This document shows positions 1-8,151 of a stretch of 36,932 bases of DNA, piece after piece (position 1 is the first letter of the stretch; every line of letters begins with the position of its first letter). Made by a program: the position numbers and the translations under genes. The notes under the pieces are model-generated. The model saw only the letters and a list, made by a program, of their open reading frames with translations. It did no database searches and had not been told where the DNA came from. The DNA is from Nonomuraea deserti (GTDB lineage Bacteria > Actinomycetota > Actinomycetes > Streptosporangiales > Streptosporangiaceae). The DNA lies in NCBI RefSeq assembly GCF_004348685.1, contig NZ_SMKO01000088.1:1-36932 (forward strand). Reading direction: 5' to 3'.

Positions 1-18
1 GGGGGAGGGAGCGCCCGG

Positions 19-1140
19 TCAGTACCCGCCGTACGGGCTCTTGGAGGACCGGGTGGCGGGCTTGCCCGACGAGCCGTTCGACGGGTTGTTCGATGGGGCC
101 GACGAGGACACCTTCGTGCCCTGCGGCGCGATCACGCCGATGAGGCCGTGCTTGGCGCCGTCGATGCCGGCGGAGAACCACAGGGCCTTCTCGCCGCCGG
201 TGGCGGCGGTGCCGGGTTCGAGGTCCCACAGGCCGGGCAGCACGATCGGCTTGCCGTTCGACAGGCGAAGGGAGCCCAGGTGGCGGCCGCTCTTGTAGGC
301 GTGCACGGTTCCGTCGCCGAAGTTGCCGACCAGCAGCGCTCCGGCGTACTGCCCCCAGCCCTTCGGGGCGGCGGTCAGTCCCCAGGGGGCGTTGAGCCCG
401 ACCCTGGAGATGCGCCCGGTGAGGCGCCCGTTGCCGTCGAAGCGGCTCACGAAGCCCTTCCCGTCGCCGAACACGGGCTTGCCCGTGGTCTTGTCGCGCA
501 GGGCGTAGGCCACCCAGATGTTGCCGTTGACGACCGCGACGTTGTAGGGCTTGTAGGTCGAGGGGATCGCCTTGTCCCTGAACTGCCAGCGCGACAGCCG
601 GATGCGCTCGAAGTCCTCGTCGAAGGCGTGGATGCGCCCGCCGGCGAAGTCGGCGGCCAGCAGGAAGGCGCCGTCGTCGGTCTCGACGAGCTCCAGCCCC
701 TTGTAGTCGGCGCCGCGGGTGAACGCCCCGATGATCGCGTTGCCCGGGTCGGCCTCCGCGTTCCAGCCGGTGATGGCGCCGCTCGGGCTGGAGAAGATGA
801 ACGTGGCCGGCTCGCCCTTCACGGTGAAGCCGTCGCCGGGGTTGAACACCTGGCCCGTCGGGGCCCCGCCCGGAATGGCCACCTCGGTCTTCTCCTTCTT
901 GCCCGTGCCGGAGTAGACGGTGGCGCTGCCGGTGCCGGTGTTGGACACCCACAGAGTCTTGCCCATGGCCAGGCCCCACGGGTTGACGACCTTGGGGTCG
1001 GTGACAGGGGCTTTGCCCTTGACGTCCGACACAAGGTTGATGACGTCGAAACGCGTCCTGGTGGTGGCGTGTGCGGGAGTGGTGAGAGTCGCTCCCAGAA
1101 CGACCGCAACAGCGCAGAGTGTGATGATGCGTGGCCGCAT
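19..1140 (-). CDS. Secreted TIGR03118 family protein (beta-propeller-like), function unknown
   Basis: The 373-residue protein starts with a Sec signal peptide (MRPR, a hydrophobic stretch, then TPAHA before ATTRTRF), so it should be exported. The mature part holds repeated segments of the kind NPWGLAMG, NAPWGLTAAP and LLVGNFGDGTVHAY, with a VVNPWGLA box near residue 52. These are typical of the TIGR03118 family, which is probably a beta-propeller related to NHL or SMP-30 folds. No reaction is known for the family. The last ~30 residues are a Ser/Asn/Gly/Pro-rich tail ending SPYGGY, probably disordered. The ATG at 1140 has a strong AGGAGG ribosome binding site 6 nt upstream. The gene diverges from the glucokinase gene across ~120 bp. 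Family assignment is fairly sure; function is not. Confidence 0.85.
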   Translation of the reverse strand: MRPRIITLCAVAVVLGATLTTPAHATTRTRFDVINLVSDVKGKAPVTDPKVVNPWGLAMGKTLWVSNTGTGSATVYSGTGKKEKTEVAIPGGAPTGQVFNPGDGFTVKGEPATFIFSSPSGAITGWNAEADPGNAIIGAFTRGADYKGLELVETDDGAFLLAADFAGGRIHAFDEDFERIRLSRWQFRDKAIPSTYKPYNVAVVNGNIWVAYALRDKTTGKPVFGDGKGFVSRFDGNGRLTGRISRVGLNAPWGLTAAPKGWGQYAGALLVGNFGDGTVHAYKSGRHLGSLRLSNGKPIVLPGLWDLEPGTAATGGEKALWFSAGIDGAKHGLIGVIAPQGTKVSSSAPSNNPSNGSSGKPATRSSKSPYGGY

Positions 1141-1260
1141 CCGTTGCCTCCTAGTTAGCGCTTGTGACGCGAGATACGCGGGGGGCGGGGAGCGGGTTCA
1201 GTCAGGTCCGGAAATGGCGTCGCGGGAGTTTTCCCGCATCGCGCGGGGAGAGGAAAAGGC

Positions 1261-1980
1261 ATGAACGTGTTGGGCATCGATATCGGCGGTTCGGGAATCA
1301 AGGGCGCGCCCGTCGACACGAAAGCCGGCAAGCTGACGGAGGAGCGCCTGCGCATTCCGACGCCCCAGCCCTCCAAGCCCGACGAGGTGGCCGACGCGGT
1401 CGCGTCGATCGTCAAGCATTTCGGCTGGAGCGGCCCCGTCGGGGTCACCTTTCCCGGCGTGGTCGTGGACGGCGTCGTGCTGACGGCCGCCAACGTCGAC
1501 CATTCCTGGGAGGGGGTCGACGCGGCCGCGCTCTTCGGCGGGGCCACCGTGCTGAACGACGCCGACGCGGCGGGCATGGCGGAGATGACGTTCGGCAGGG
1601 GCAAGGGTCAGCGGGGGACCGTGCTCGTGCTGACGTTCGGGACGGGCATCGGCAGCGCGCTGTTCACCGACGGGCGGCTCGTCCGCAACACCGAGTTCGG
1701 GCACCTGCAGCTGCGCGGCAAGGACGCCGAGCACCGGGCGTCGGCGCGGGTCCGTGAGGAGCGGGACCTCGGTTGGAAGGCGTGGGCCGGGCGGGTGGAG
1801 GACTATCTCCGGCATGTCGAGATGCTGTTCACGCCCTCGCTGATCGTGATCGGCGGAGGCGTGAGCAAGAAGGCCGACAAGTTCCTCCCGCACATCCACC
1901 TCGACACCCCCGTGGCGCCCGCCGCCCTCCGCAACGACGCGGGCATCATCGGCGCCGCCCGCGCCGCCGCGTCCCGCTGA
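1261..1980 (+). CDS. ppgK: Polyphosphate glucokinase (ROK family)
   Basis: The enzyme phosphorylates glucose to glucose-6-phosphate in the cytoplasm, using polyphosphate (and usually ATP). The 239-residue protein opens with LGIDIGGSGIKGAPVD, the phosphate-binding loop of the PPGK branch of the ROK/ASKHA superfamily. It has VLNDADAAGMAEM (sugar-binding Asn-Asp), the second phosphate loop LTFGTGIGSALF, NTEFGHL with the Glu-X-Gly-His sugar contact, and a C-terminal VIGGGVSKKADKFLP adenosine-type loop. Length is slightly under the usual ~250-270. The ATG follows GGGGAGAGGA, a good ribosome binding site. A small hairpin (arms GCGGGA/TCCCGC, 1222-1237) sits just upstream. It appears to be transcribed alone. 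The product name is secure at family level; polyphosphate preference is inferred from the sequence class. Confidence 0.92.
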   Translation: MNVLGIDIGGSGIKGAPVDTKAGKLTEERLRIPTPQPSKPDEVADAVASIVKHFGWSGPVGVTFPGVVVDGVVLTAANVDHSWEGVDAAALFGGATVLNDADAAGMAEMTFGRGKGQRGTVLVLTFGTGIGSALFTDGRLVRNTEFGHLQLRGKDAEHRASARVREERDLGWKAWAGRVEDYLRHVEMLFTPSLIVIGGGVSKKADKFLPHIHLDTPVAPAALRNDAGIIGAARAAASR

Positions 1981-2135
1981 CCGGCCACACCTTCGGTCGT
2001 ACGCAACTCCTTCGCCGGGCCCGGAGGGCAGCGTGGTCACGGTGCACGATCGTCAGGCGCGCCGGGATATTGGGATGCGCGGGCCGGCGCGGTCGGGCAC
2101 CATGGGCGGTTGGCTCCGGGGACGCGGGGCTCAAA

Positions 2136-2141
2136 TATCCT
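2136..2141 (+). promoter_or_regulatory. Candidate -10 element (TATCCT) for a leaderless hrpA transcript
   Basis: TATCCT fits the actinobacterial TANNNT consensus and ends 9 nt before the hrpA ATG. No Shine-Dalgarno sequence lies between, so transcription probably begins at or very near the start codon. No convincing -35 box was found at 16-19 bp. The rest of the 1981-2150 gap shows nothing recognisable. Confidence 0.4.
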
Positions 2142-2150
2142 TGAAGCAGT

Positions 2151-5100
2151 ATGGGAACGTCTTCGTTGTCCTCTCCACTCGCCGACCTCCAATCCCGCCT
2201 GCCCGACCTCATGCCCCGCGATCAGCGGCGGCTGCGGCGCAGGCTCGACGGCATGCGCCGGGTGCGCTCGCGTGACGCCCGTGACAAGATCGTCGCGGAG
2301 ATCCTCGCCGACGTGGAGCGGGCCGAGCAGCGCCTGGTACGCCGCCGCGAAGCCGTACCGAAAGTGACATATCCGGAGAACCTGCCGGTCTCCCAGCGCA
2401 AGGACGACATCCTCGCGGCCATCCGCGACCACCAGGTCGTGATCATCGCGGGAGAGACCGGCTCCGGCAAGACCACCCAGATCCCCAAGATCTGCCTCGA
2501 GCTGGGGCGGGGCGTGCGCGGGCTGATCGGCCACACCCAGCCCCGCCGCATCGCCGCGCGCACGGTCGCCGAGCGCATCGCCGAGGAGCTCGGCGCCGGC
2601 GACGGCCAGAAACTCGGCGACGTGGTCGGCTACAAAGTCCGCTTCACCGACCAGGCCGGTGACCGCACCCTGGTCAAGCTGATGACCGACGGCATCCTGC
2701 TGGCCGAGCTGCAACACGACCGCATGCTCGACCAGTACGACACCCTCATCATCGACGAGGCCCACGAACGCAGCCTCAACATCGACTTCATTCTCGGCTA
2801 CCTGAAACAGCTGCTGCCCAAGCGCCCCGACCTCAAGGTCGTCATCACCAGCGCGACGATCGACCCCGAGCGCTTCTCCCGCCACTTCGACGACGCGCCG
2901 ATCATCGAGGTCTCCGGCCGCACCTACCCGGTCGAGGTGCGCTACCGCCCGCTCGACGATGACGACGACCAGACGCAGGGCATCGTCGACGCCTGCAGAG
3001 AGCTGATCGGCGAGGGCCCCGGCGACATCCTGGTGTTCCTGTCGGGCGAGCGGGAGATCCGCGACGCCGCCGACGCCCTGGCCAAGGCGGAGTTCACGGG
3101 CACCGAGATCCTGCCGCTCTACGCCCGGCTGAGCGCCGCCGAGCAGCATCGTGTCTTCCAGCGCCACACCGGCCGCCGCGTCGTGCTGGCCACCAACGTG
3201 GCCGAGACCTCGCTCACGGTCCCCGGCATCAAATACGTCGTCGACCCCGGCTACGCCCGCATCTCCCGCTACAGCCACCGCACCAAGGTGCAGCGCCTGC
3301 CGATCGAGGCCATCTCGCAGGCCAGCGCCAACCAGCGCAAGGGCCGCTCGGGCCGCACCTCCGACGGCATCTGCATCCGCCTCTACGAGGAAGACGACTT
3401 CCTCAACCGGTCCGAGTTCACCGACCCCGAGATCCTGCGCACCAACCTCGCCTCGGTCATCCTGCAGATGACCTCGATCGGGCTGGGCGACATCGAGGCG
3501 TTCCCCTTCGTCGAGCCGCCCGACCGCCGCCAGGTGAAGGACGGCGTCAACCTGCTGCACGAGCTGGGCGCGTTCGACGCCCACGGCAAGCTCACGCCCA
3601 TCGGCCGCAAGCTGGCCGGTCTGCCCGTCGACCCCCGGCTGGGCCGCATGGTGCTGGAGGCGGAGAAGAACGGCTGCCTGCGCGAGGTCATGGTGATCGC
3701 CGCCGCCCTGTCGATCCAGGACCCACGCGAACGGCCCGCCGACAAGCAGCAGCAGGCCGACGAGAAGCACCGCCGCTTCGCCGACCCCGACTCCGACTTC
3801 ATGGCCTACCTCAACCTCTGGCACTACCTGCGCGACAAGCAGAAGGAGCTGTCGTCCAGCGCGTTCCGGCGGCTGTGCAAGGCGGAGTTCCTCAACTACC
3901 TGCGGGTGCGCGAGTGGCAGGACATCTACAGCCAGCTCCGCCAGGCGCTCGGGGCCCAGCCCAACAGCCGGCCCGCCGACCCCCAGCAGGTGCACGCGTC
4001 GTTGCTCGTCGGGCTCCTGTCGCACATCGGCGTCAAGGACGTCATGGAGAAACGCGGCCAGGACGGCCGCAGGCCGATCCAGGAATACCTCGGCGCCCGC
4101 AACGCCCGCTTCGCCGTCTTCCCCGGCTCGACACTGGCCAAGAAGCAGCCGCAGTGGCTCATGTCGGCCGAACTGGTCGAGACCTCCCGCCTGTGGGCGC
4201 GCGTCAACGCCAAGATCGAGCCAGGCTGGGTCGAGCCGCTCGCCCAGCACCTCGTCAAGCGCACCTACTCCGAGCCCCACTGGGAGAAGAACCAGGGCGC
4301 CGTCATCGCCCTGGAGAAGGTCACTCTCTACGGTGTGCCTCTGGTCGTCGGCCGCAAGGTCAACTACGGCCGCATCGACCCCGACCTGTCGCGCGAGCTG
4401 TTCATCCGGCACGCGCTCGTCGAGGGCGACTGGGACACCCACCACCGTTTCCTGAAGGACAACCGCCGGCTGCTCGGAGAGGTCGAGGAGCTGGAGAACC
4501 GCGCCAGGCGCCGCGACATCCTGGTGGACGACGAGGCGCTGTTCGACTTCTACGACCAGCGGGTGCCCGCTGACGTCGTCTCGGCCCGCCACTTCGACTC
4601 CTGGTGGAAGAAGGCCAGGCACGAGCAGCCCGACCTGCTCACGTTCTCGCAGGAGATGCTGGTCAACGAGGGCGCCGACATCAGCACCCGCGACTACCCC
4701 GACACCTGGCGCCAGCTCGGCCAGCGCATGAAGCTGACCTATCGGTTCGCGCCGGGCTCGGATGCCGAAGAGGGTGCCGACGGCGTGACCGTGCACGTGC
4801 CGCTCCAGGTGCTCAACCAGGTCAGCTCCGACGGCTTCGACTGGCAGATCCCCGGCCTGCGCGAAGACCTGATCACCGCGCTGATCAGGTCGTTGCCGAA
4901 AAACCTGCGCCGCAACTTCGTGCCCGCCCCCAACTACGCAAGGCAGGTGCTGGAGGGGGTCGAGCCGGGCGGCGAGCCGCTGCTGGAGGCCGTGGAGCGC
5001 GAGCTGCTGCGCCTGACCGGCATCCGGGTGCCGCACGACGCCTGGCAGCTCGACCAGGTGCCCGACCACCTGCGCATCACCTACCGGGTGATCGACGAGC

Positions 5101-6044
5101 GCAGGCGCACGGTGGCCGAGGACAAGGACCTCGACGCGCTGAAGCGCCGCCTCGCGCCGCGCCTGCGCCGGACGTTGTCGCAGGCGGGCGACGACCTGGA
5201 GCAGACGGGCCTGCACACCTGGAGCTTCGGCACGTTGCCCAAGGTGTTCGAGCAGGGCCGGATGAAGGGTTATCCGGCGCTGGTCGACGCGGGCGACTCG
5301 GTCTCCATCAAGATCTTCGAGACGGAGGTGGAGCAGCGCCGCTCCCACTGGCCCGGTGTACGCCGCCTGCTCCTGCTCAACGTCACCAACCCGGCCAAGT
5401 CGCTGCTCGGCGGCCTGTCCAACCAGGCCAAGCTGGCCCTGTCGCGCAGCCCGCACGGCGGGGCGGTGGCGTTGTTCGACGACGTGGTCGACGCGGCCGT
5501 CGACAAGCTCATGCTCGACGTGGGCGGCCCGGCCTGGGACCCGGTGGCCTTCGACCGCCTCTACCAGCACGTGCGGGCCCACCTCTATGACACCTCGGCC
5601 GACGTGCTGGGGAAGGTGGAGCAGATCCTGAGCGTCTGGCACGCGGCGGGCGCCCGGCTCGACGCGCTGCAGCCGAGCGCGGCGACGGACGACGTGCGCG
5701 ACCAGCTCGGCAGGCTCGTCCATCCGGGGTTCGTCACCGCCACGGGCCACCGGCGGCTGCCTGACGTCCTGCGCTATCTCCGCGCGATCGACCGCCGGCT
5801 CACGAAGCTCCCCGAGGATCCGTGGCGTGACCGGGAGTGGATGGATCGGGTGCACAAGGTCGAGGACGACTATCACGACCTGCGGCAGAAGCTCCACCCG
5901 GCCCGGCGCGGGGACCCTGACGTCGCGGAGATCGGGTGGATGATCGAGGAGCTGCGGGTGAGCTTCTTCGCCCAGACGCTCGGCACACCCACCCCGGTGT
6001 CGGAGAAACGCATCGCCAAGGCGATGGAGAAGCTCACCGCCTGA
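2151..6044 (+). CDS. hrpA: ATP-dependent RNA helicase HrpA (DEAH box)
   Basis: This is a full-length 1297-residue HrpA, close to the ~1300 of E. coli HrpA, an SF2 3'-5' RNA helicase that acts in the cytoplasm on structured mRNA and stalled ribosomes. Motif I GETGSGKTTQIP lies near residues 100-111, the DEAH box at 202-205 (IIDEAHERS), motif III is VITSATIDPERF, motif V is VLATNVAETSLTVPGI, and motif VI is NQRKGRSGR. The HA2 and OB regions follow. The long C-terminal half matches the DUF3418 extension that marks HrpA rather than the shorter HrpB. The ATG at 2151 is the first good start and appears leaderless. A 1286-codon reading frame on the opposite strand is a codon-bias shadow. The downstream HAD gene has its own leader, so hrpA is probably monocistronic. 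Confidence 0.96.
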   Translation: MGTSSLSSPLADLQSRLPDLMPRDQRRLRRRLDGMRRVRSRDARDKIVAEILADVERAEQRLVRRREAVPKVTYPENLPVSQRKDDILAAIRDHQVVIIAGETGSGKTTQIPKICLELGRGVRGLIGHTQPRRIAARTVAERIAEELGAGDGQKLGDVVGYKVRFTDQAGDRTLVKLMTDGILLAELQHDRMLDQYDTLIIDEAHERSLNIDFILGYLKQLLPKRPDLKVVITSATIDPERFSRHFDDAPIIEVSGRTYPVEVRYRPLDDDDDQTQGIVDACRELIGEGPGDILVFLSGEREIRDAADALAKAEFTGTEILPLYARLSAAEQHRVFQRHTGRRVVLATNVAETSLTVPGIKYVVDPGYARISRYSHRTKVQRLPIEAISQASANQRKGRSGRTSDGICIRLYEEDDFLNRSEFTDPEILRTNLASVILQMTSIGLGDIEAFPFVEPPDRRQVKDGVNLLHELGAFDAHGKLTPIGRKLAGLPVDPRLGRMVLEAEKNGCLREVMVIAAALSIQDPRERPADKQQQADEKHRRFADPDSDFMAYLNLWHYLRDKQKELSSSAFRRLCKAEFLNYLRVREWQDIYSQLRQALGAQPNSRPADPQQVHASLLVGLLSHIGVKDVMEKRGQDGRRPIQEYLGARNARFAVFPGSTLAKKQPQWLMSAELVETSRLWARVNAKIEPGWVEPLAQHLVKRTYSEPHWEKNQGAVIALEKVTLYGVPLVVGRKVNYGRIDPDLSRELFIRHALVEGDWDTHHRFLKDNRRLLGEVEELENRARRRDILVDDEALFDFYDQRVPADVVSARHFDSWWKKARHEQPDLLTFSQEMLVNEGADISTRDYPDTWRQLGQRMKLTYRFAPGSDAEEGADGVTVHVPLQVLNQVSSDGFDWQIPGLREDLITALIRSLPKNLRRNFVPAPNYARQVLEGVEPGGEPLLEAVERELLRLTGIRVPHDAWQLDQVPDHLRITYRVIDERRRTVAEDKDLDALKRRLAPRLRRTLSQAGDDLEQTGLHTWSFGTLPKVFEQGRMKGYPALVDAGDSVSIKIFETEVEQRRSHWPGVRRLLLLNVTNPAKSLLGGLSNQAKLALSRSPHGGAVALFDDVVDAAVDKLMLDVGGPAWDPVAFDRLYQHVRAHLYDTSADVLGKVEQILSVWHAAGARLDALQPSAATDDVRDQLGRLVHPGFVTATGHRRLPDVLRYLRAIDRRLTKLPEDPWRDREWMDRVHKVEDDYHDLRQKLHPARRGDPDVAEIGWMIEELRVSFFAQTLGTPTPVSEKRIAKAMEKLTA

Positions 6045-6095
6045 TCATCGAGGCGTCGGGCTCGGGGTCCGCGAGCCGCTCCGGTTTCGTGTAAA

Positions 6096-6154
6096 AATCC
6101 CCTTTGGTGTTGTCCGTGCCCATGCCCGGACATATGTGGTGAAAAAGGGGGATT
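6096..6154 (+). promoter_or_regulatory. Foldable 5' leader that can sequester the HAD gene ribosome binding site
   Basis: AATCCCC (6096-6102) is complementary to GGGGATT (6148-6154), which contains the ribosome binding site just before the ATG at 6156. TTT (6103-6105) extends the stem with AAA (6144-6146) across a bulged G. Inside lies a second 6-bp stem, TGTCCG (6111-6116) with CGGACA (6127-6132). The two nested stems would hide the ribosome binding site. Pairing is seen in the sequence; a regulatory role is inferred. It matches no riboswitch class I recognise. Confidence 0.4.
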
Positions 6155-6155
6155 A

Positions 6156-6809
6156 ATGATCAAAACTGTGGTGTTCGACGTCGGTGAGACGCTGATCAGC
6201 GAGACGCGCATCTGGTCGCGCTGGGCCGAGCGGCTGGGAGTGAGCGCGTTCACGCTGATGGGCGCGCTCGGCGGGATGGCCGCGCTGGACCGTCCGCACA
6301 GTGACGCCTTCGAGCTCGTACGCCCCGGCTTCGACCTCGCCAGGGAGGAAGCCGCGTGGGAGCGCGACGACCCCCATGGCATGCGCAACACCTTCGACGC
6401 CGGCGACCTCTACCCCGACGTGCGCGAGGCCCTGGCGGCCATCCGGGCGGCCGGATACCAGGTGATCATCGCGGGCAACCAGCCGGAACGGGCCTACGAC
6501 GCGCTGGTCGCCCTGGACCTGCCGGCGGATTCCGTGCACACCTCCGAGGGGTGGGGCGTCTCCAAGCCGGAGCCCGGATTCTTCGCCAAGGTCGCCGCCG
6601 TCGCGGGCCACGAGCCCGCCGCGATCCTCTACGTGGGTGACCGGCTCGACAACGACGTGCTGCCGGCCAGGGCGGCGGGCATGCGGACCGCGCTGCTGAA
6701 GCGGGGCCCATGGGGCTACCTGCACGCCGAGCGCCCCCAGGCCGGCGCGGCCGACGTGATCGCCGGCGACCTGCACGCCCTGCTGCCCGCGCTGGACGCT
6801 CTCACCTGA
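6156..6809 (+). CDS. HAD superfamily hydrolase (subclass IA) with atypical motif I
   Basis: The 217-residue protein has the HAD Rossmann core and cap of small phosphatases or phosphoglycolate-phosphatase-like enzymes. Motif I is VVFDVGETLI: the nucleophile Asp8 is present, but the usual acid/base Asp two residues later is Gly10. Motif II reads VIIAGNQPE (Asn108 where Ser/Thr is usual), motif III Lys137 is in GVSKPEPGFF, and motif IV is YVGDRLDNDV (Asp162, Asp167). The FDVGETL form is, to my knowledge, common in a set of actinobacterial HAD proteins, so this is probably a subfamily trait rather than decay. The ATG has a GGGGGA ribosome binding site embedded in the leader hairpin at 6096-6154. 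Substrate unknown. Confidence 0.88.
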   Translation: MIKTVVFDVGETLISETRIWSRWAERLGVSAFTLMGALGGMAALDRPHSDAFELVRPGFDLAREEAAWERDDPHGMRNTFDAGDLYPDVREALAAIRAAGYQVIIAGNQPERAYDALVALDLPADSVHTSEGWGVSKPEPGFFAKVAAVAGHEPAAILYVGDRLDNDVLPARAAGMRTALLKRGPWGYLHAERPQAGAADVIAGDLHALLPALDALT

Positions 6810-6842
6810 AAGCCCCCGGCGGACGCGCGGCGGCACTTCCCC

Positions 6843-7166
6843 TCAGGGGAGGTTCTCGTCGGGATAGATGCGTACGGCCCGCTCCTCCGCCGAGAGGTCA
6901 TCCGTGTCGCCGCCCTGGTCCGCACCGAGTTCCTCGTCGTCCGTGTCGGGTCCGAGCCCCTCGTCCGGCTGGGTCAGCCGGTGCTTGGGCCGGGGCTCGT
7001 GGAGCCGGGACGGCGCCTCCCGCCGCAGCCGCTCGTCGAGCGTGTCCCTGTGCCGGGGGTCGTCCTCGGCGACCTCGTGGTGGAGGCCGAGGTCGTCGGT
7101 CCACTCCTCGACCTCGATCTCCTGCTCATCGGCGTAGCCGTACCGGTCCGGAGGTTGTTCGGTCAT
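6843..7166 (-). CDS. Small acidic DUF5709-like protein
   Basis: The 107-residue, very acidic, probably disordered protein has RHRDTLDERLRRE near the middle, then RLTQPDEGLGPDT and a closing LSAEERAVRIYPDE. This order (TLDERL, then PDEG-DT, then AEE-AV-I) recalls actinobacterial DUF5709 proteins, whose function is unknown. The ATG at 7166 has an AGGGGG ribosome binding site 6 nt upstream. The stop codon sits inside a small GC hairpin (TCCCCT/AGGGGA, 6838-6850). It is on the same strand as, and downstream of, the MerR-type gene, but a possible terminator (7188-7214) separates them. Assignment rests on motif memory only. Confidence 0.7.
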   Translation of the reverse strand: MTEQPPDRYGYADEQEIEVEEWTDDLGLHHEVAEDDPRHRDTLDERLRREAPSRLHEPRPKHRLTQPDEGLGPDTDDEELGADQGGDTDDLSAEERAVRIYPDENLP

Positions 7167-7187
7167 ACCGGCCCCCTACCCAGCGAG

Positions 7188-7214
7188 CGGTCCGGAACCC
7201 TCCTATGCGGACCG
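7188..7214 (-). terminator. Possible terminator hairpin downstream of the MerR-type gene
   Basis: CGGTCCG (7188-7194) and CGGACCG (7208-7214) form a 7-bp GC-rich stem with a 13-nt loop, 22 bp past the MerR-type stop on the minus strand. No U-tract follows, which is usual for actinobacterial terminators but leaves the call uncertain. Confidence 0.35.
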
Positions 7215-7236
7215 GCCGGGAGGGCGGCTCACCGGG

Positions 7237-7551
7237 TCACTGCTGCTCGCCGTTCAGCCGGGCGCGGGCCTGGTCGAGCTCCCGGCGCACGTCGGCGAGC
7301 TCGCGTTCGAGCTCCAGGATCCGGCGGATGGCGATGAGCGTCATGCCCTCTGCCGTCATGCGGGTGACGTGCCGGACGATCAGGATGTCGCGGCGGGAAT
7401 AGCGCCGCTGCCCGCCGCTCGAACGGCTCGGGCTGATGACGTCGTGCTGGTCGAGCCGCCGCAGGAAGGCGTGCTGGACCTGGAGCATCTCGGCCACCTG
7501 CCCGAGGGAGTAGAGAGGCGCGTGTTCGTCGTCAAGGGGAAGTTCTGCCAT
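7237..7551 (-). CDS. MerR-family regulator, HspR-like, in the Hsp20 operon
   Basis: The 104-residue protein carries a MerR-type winged helix: YSLGQVAEMLQVQHAFLRRLDQHDVISPSRSSGGQRRYSRRDI (about residues 14-56), with the GGQRRYS wing typical of the family. A helical region (EGMTLIAIRRILELERELADVRREL) then gives a dimerising coiled coil. No cysteine-rich metal site or large ligand domain follows, so it resembles HspR and other short stress-type MerR proteins. The ATG has AGGAGG 6 nt upstream. It lies 56 bp after hsp20 on the same strand, consistent with one transcript and autoregulation through the palindrome at 8065-8108. That palindrome does not look like the known HAIR sequence (CTTGAGT-N7-ACTCAAG), so calling it true HspR would go too far. 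Confidence 0.87.
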   Translation of the reverse strand: MAELPLDDEHAPLYSLGQVAEMLQVQHAFLRRLDQHDVISPSRSSGGQRRYSRRDILIVRHVTRMTAEGMTLIAIRRILELERELADVRRELDQARARLNGEQQ

Positions 7552-7607
7552 CGTGGCCCTCCTCGTGATCCGGGGACGGGCCGGGGAGCCCGCCCCCGGA
7601 CCGCGCG

Positions 7608-8039
7608 TCAGGCCTTGATGGCCCTGGTCTCACCTCGCCGGATCTCCACCTTGCGTGGCCTGGCCCGCTCGAGCACCGGGATGCGGACGGTGAGCACGCC
7701 GTTGGCGTAGCCCGCGTCGATCTCCTCGCTGTCGAGGTGCTCGGACAGGTAGACCCGACGGGTGAAGGTGCCCATCGGGCGTTCGCGGACGAACAGCCGC
7801 TCGTTCTCCGCGACCTCCTCCTCGCGGCGGGCGCTCACGCTCAGCACCCCGCGGTCGATCGTGACCTCGATGGAGTCGGGGTCGATGCCGGGGAGGTCGA
7901 AGCGGAGCAGCACGTCGTCGTCGCGGCGCAGCCCGTCCATGGGCATCACGGCGCTGCCGCTGTCGAAGGTCTGGTTTGCCAGGCGGCTGAACTGCCGCTC
8001 GAACTCCTGGAAGAACGGGTCAATCGAGGTCAAGAGCAT
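7608..8039 (-). CDS. Hsp20/alpha-crystallin small heat-shock protein
   Basis: The 143-residue protein is an ATP-independent holdase chaperone that binds unfolding proteins in the cytoplasm. The alpha-crystallin domain covers about residues 38-132: DVLLRFDLPGIDPDSIEVTIDRGVLSVSARR, then GTFTRRVYLSEHLDSEEIDAGYANGVLTVRIPV, which contains the conserved A-x-x-x-G-V-L-T-V-x-I-P box. The N-terminal arm (PFFQEFERQFSRLANQ) and a short basic tail are usual. Its ATG has GGAGG 7 nt upstream and lies about 26 nt past a perfect 13-bp inverted repeat. It heads the operon with the MerR-type regulator, which suggests stress-inducible control. Confidence 0.95.
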   Translation of the reverse strand: MLLTSIDPFFQEFERQFSRLANQTFDSGSAVMPMDGLRRDDDVLLRFDLPGIDPDSIEVTIDRGVLSVSARREEEVAENERLFVRERPMGTFTRRVYLSEHLDSEEIDAGYANGVLTVRIPVLERARPRKVEIRRGETRAIKA

Positions 8040-8064
8040 TTTCTAACCTCCTCGCTGCTTCTCC

Positions 8065-8108
8065 TGATGGAGCTAACCTCAAACTTCGGTTACAAGTTAG
8101 CTCCATCA
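8065..8108 (-). promoter_or_regulatory. Perfect 13-bp inverted repeat upstream of hsp20 (candidate operator)
   Basis: TGATGGAGCTAAC (8065-8077) is exactly complementary to GTTAGCTCCATCA (8096-8108), with an 18-nt spacer. It lies between the MFS stop and the hsp20 start. The stem is A/T-containing and has no following U-run, so an operator for the MerR-type protein is more likely than a terminator. The minus-strand 11-mer GAGGTTAGCTC (8070-8080) recurs exactly at 11277-11287 in the MarR/ABC promoter region. Binding by either regulator is inferred. Confidence 0.6.
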
Positions 8109-8151
8109 ACGGCTACAGGCAAGAGGGGCAGTGGACTTCTTCCCTGGACGG

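Noticed and set aside
1222..1237. Small hairpin before ppgK as a riboswitch
   Set aside because: It has only a 6-bp stem and 4-nt loop, lies clear of the ribosome binding site and shows no further structure.
2037..5897. 1286-codon open frame antisense to hrpA
   Set aside because: It is a codon-bias shadow: the sequence is Val/Gly/Arg/Asp/Leu-rich, without domains, and mirrors the third-position GC of a fully convincing hrpA.
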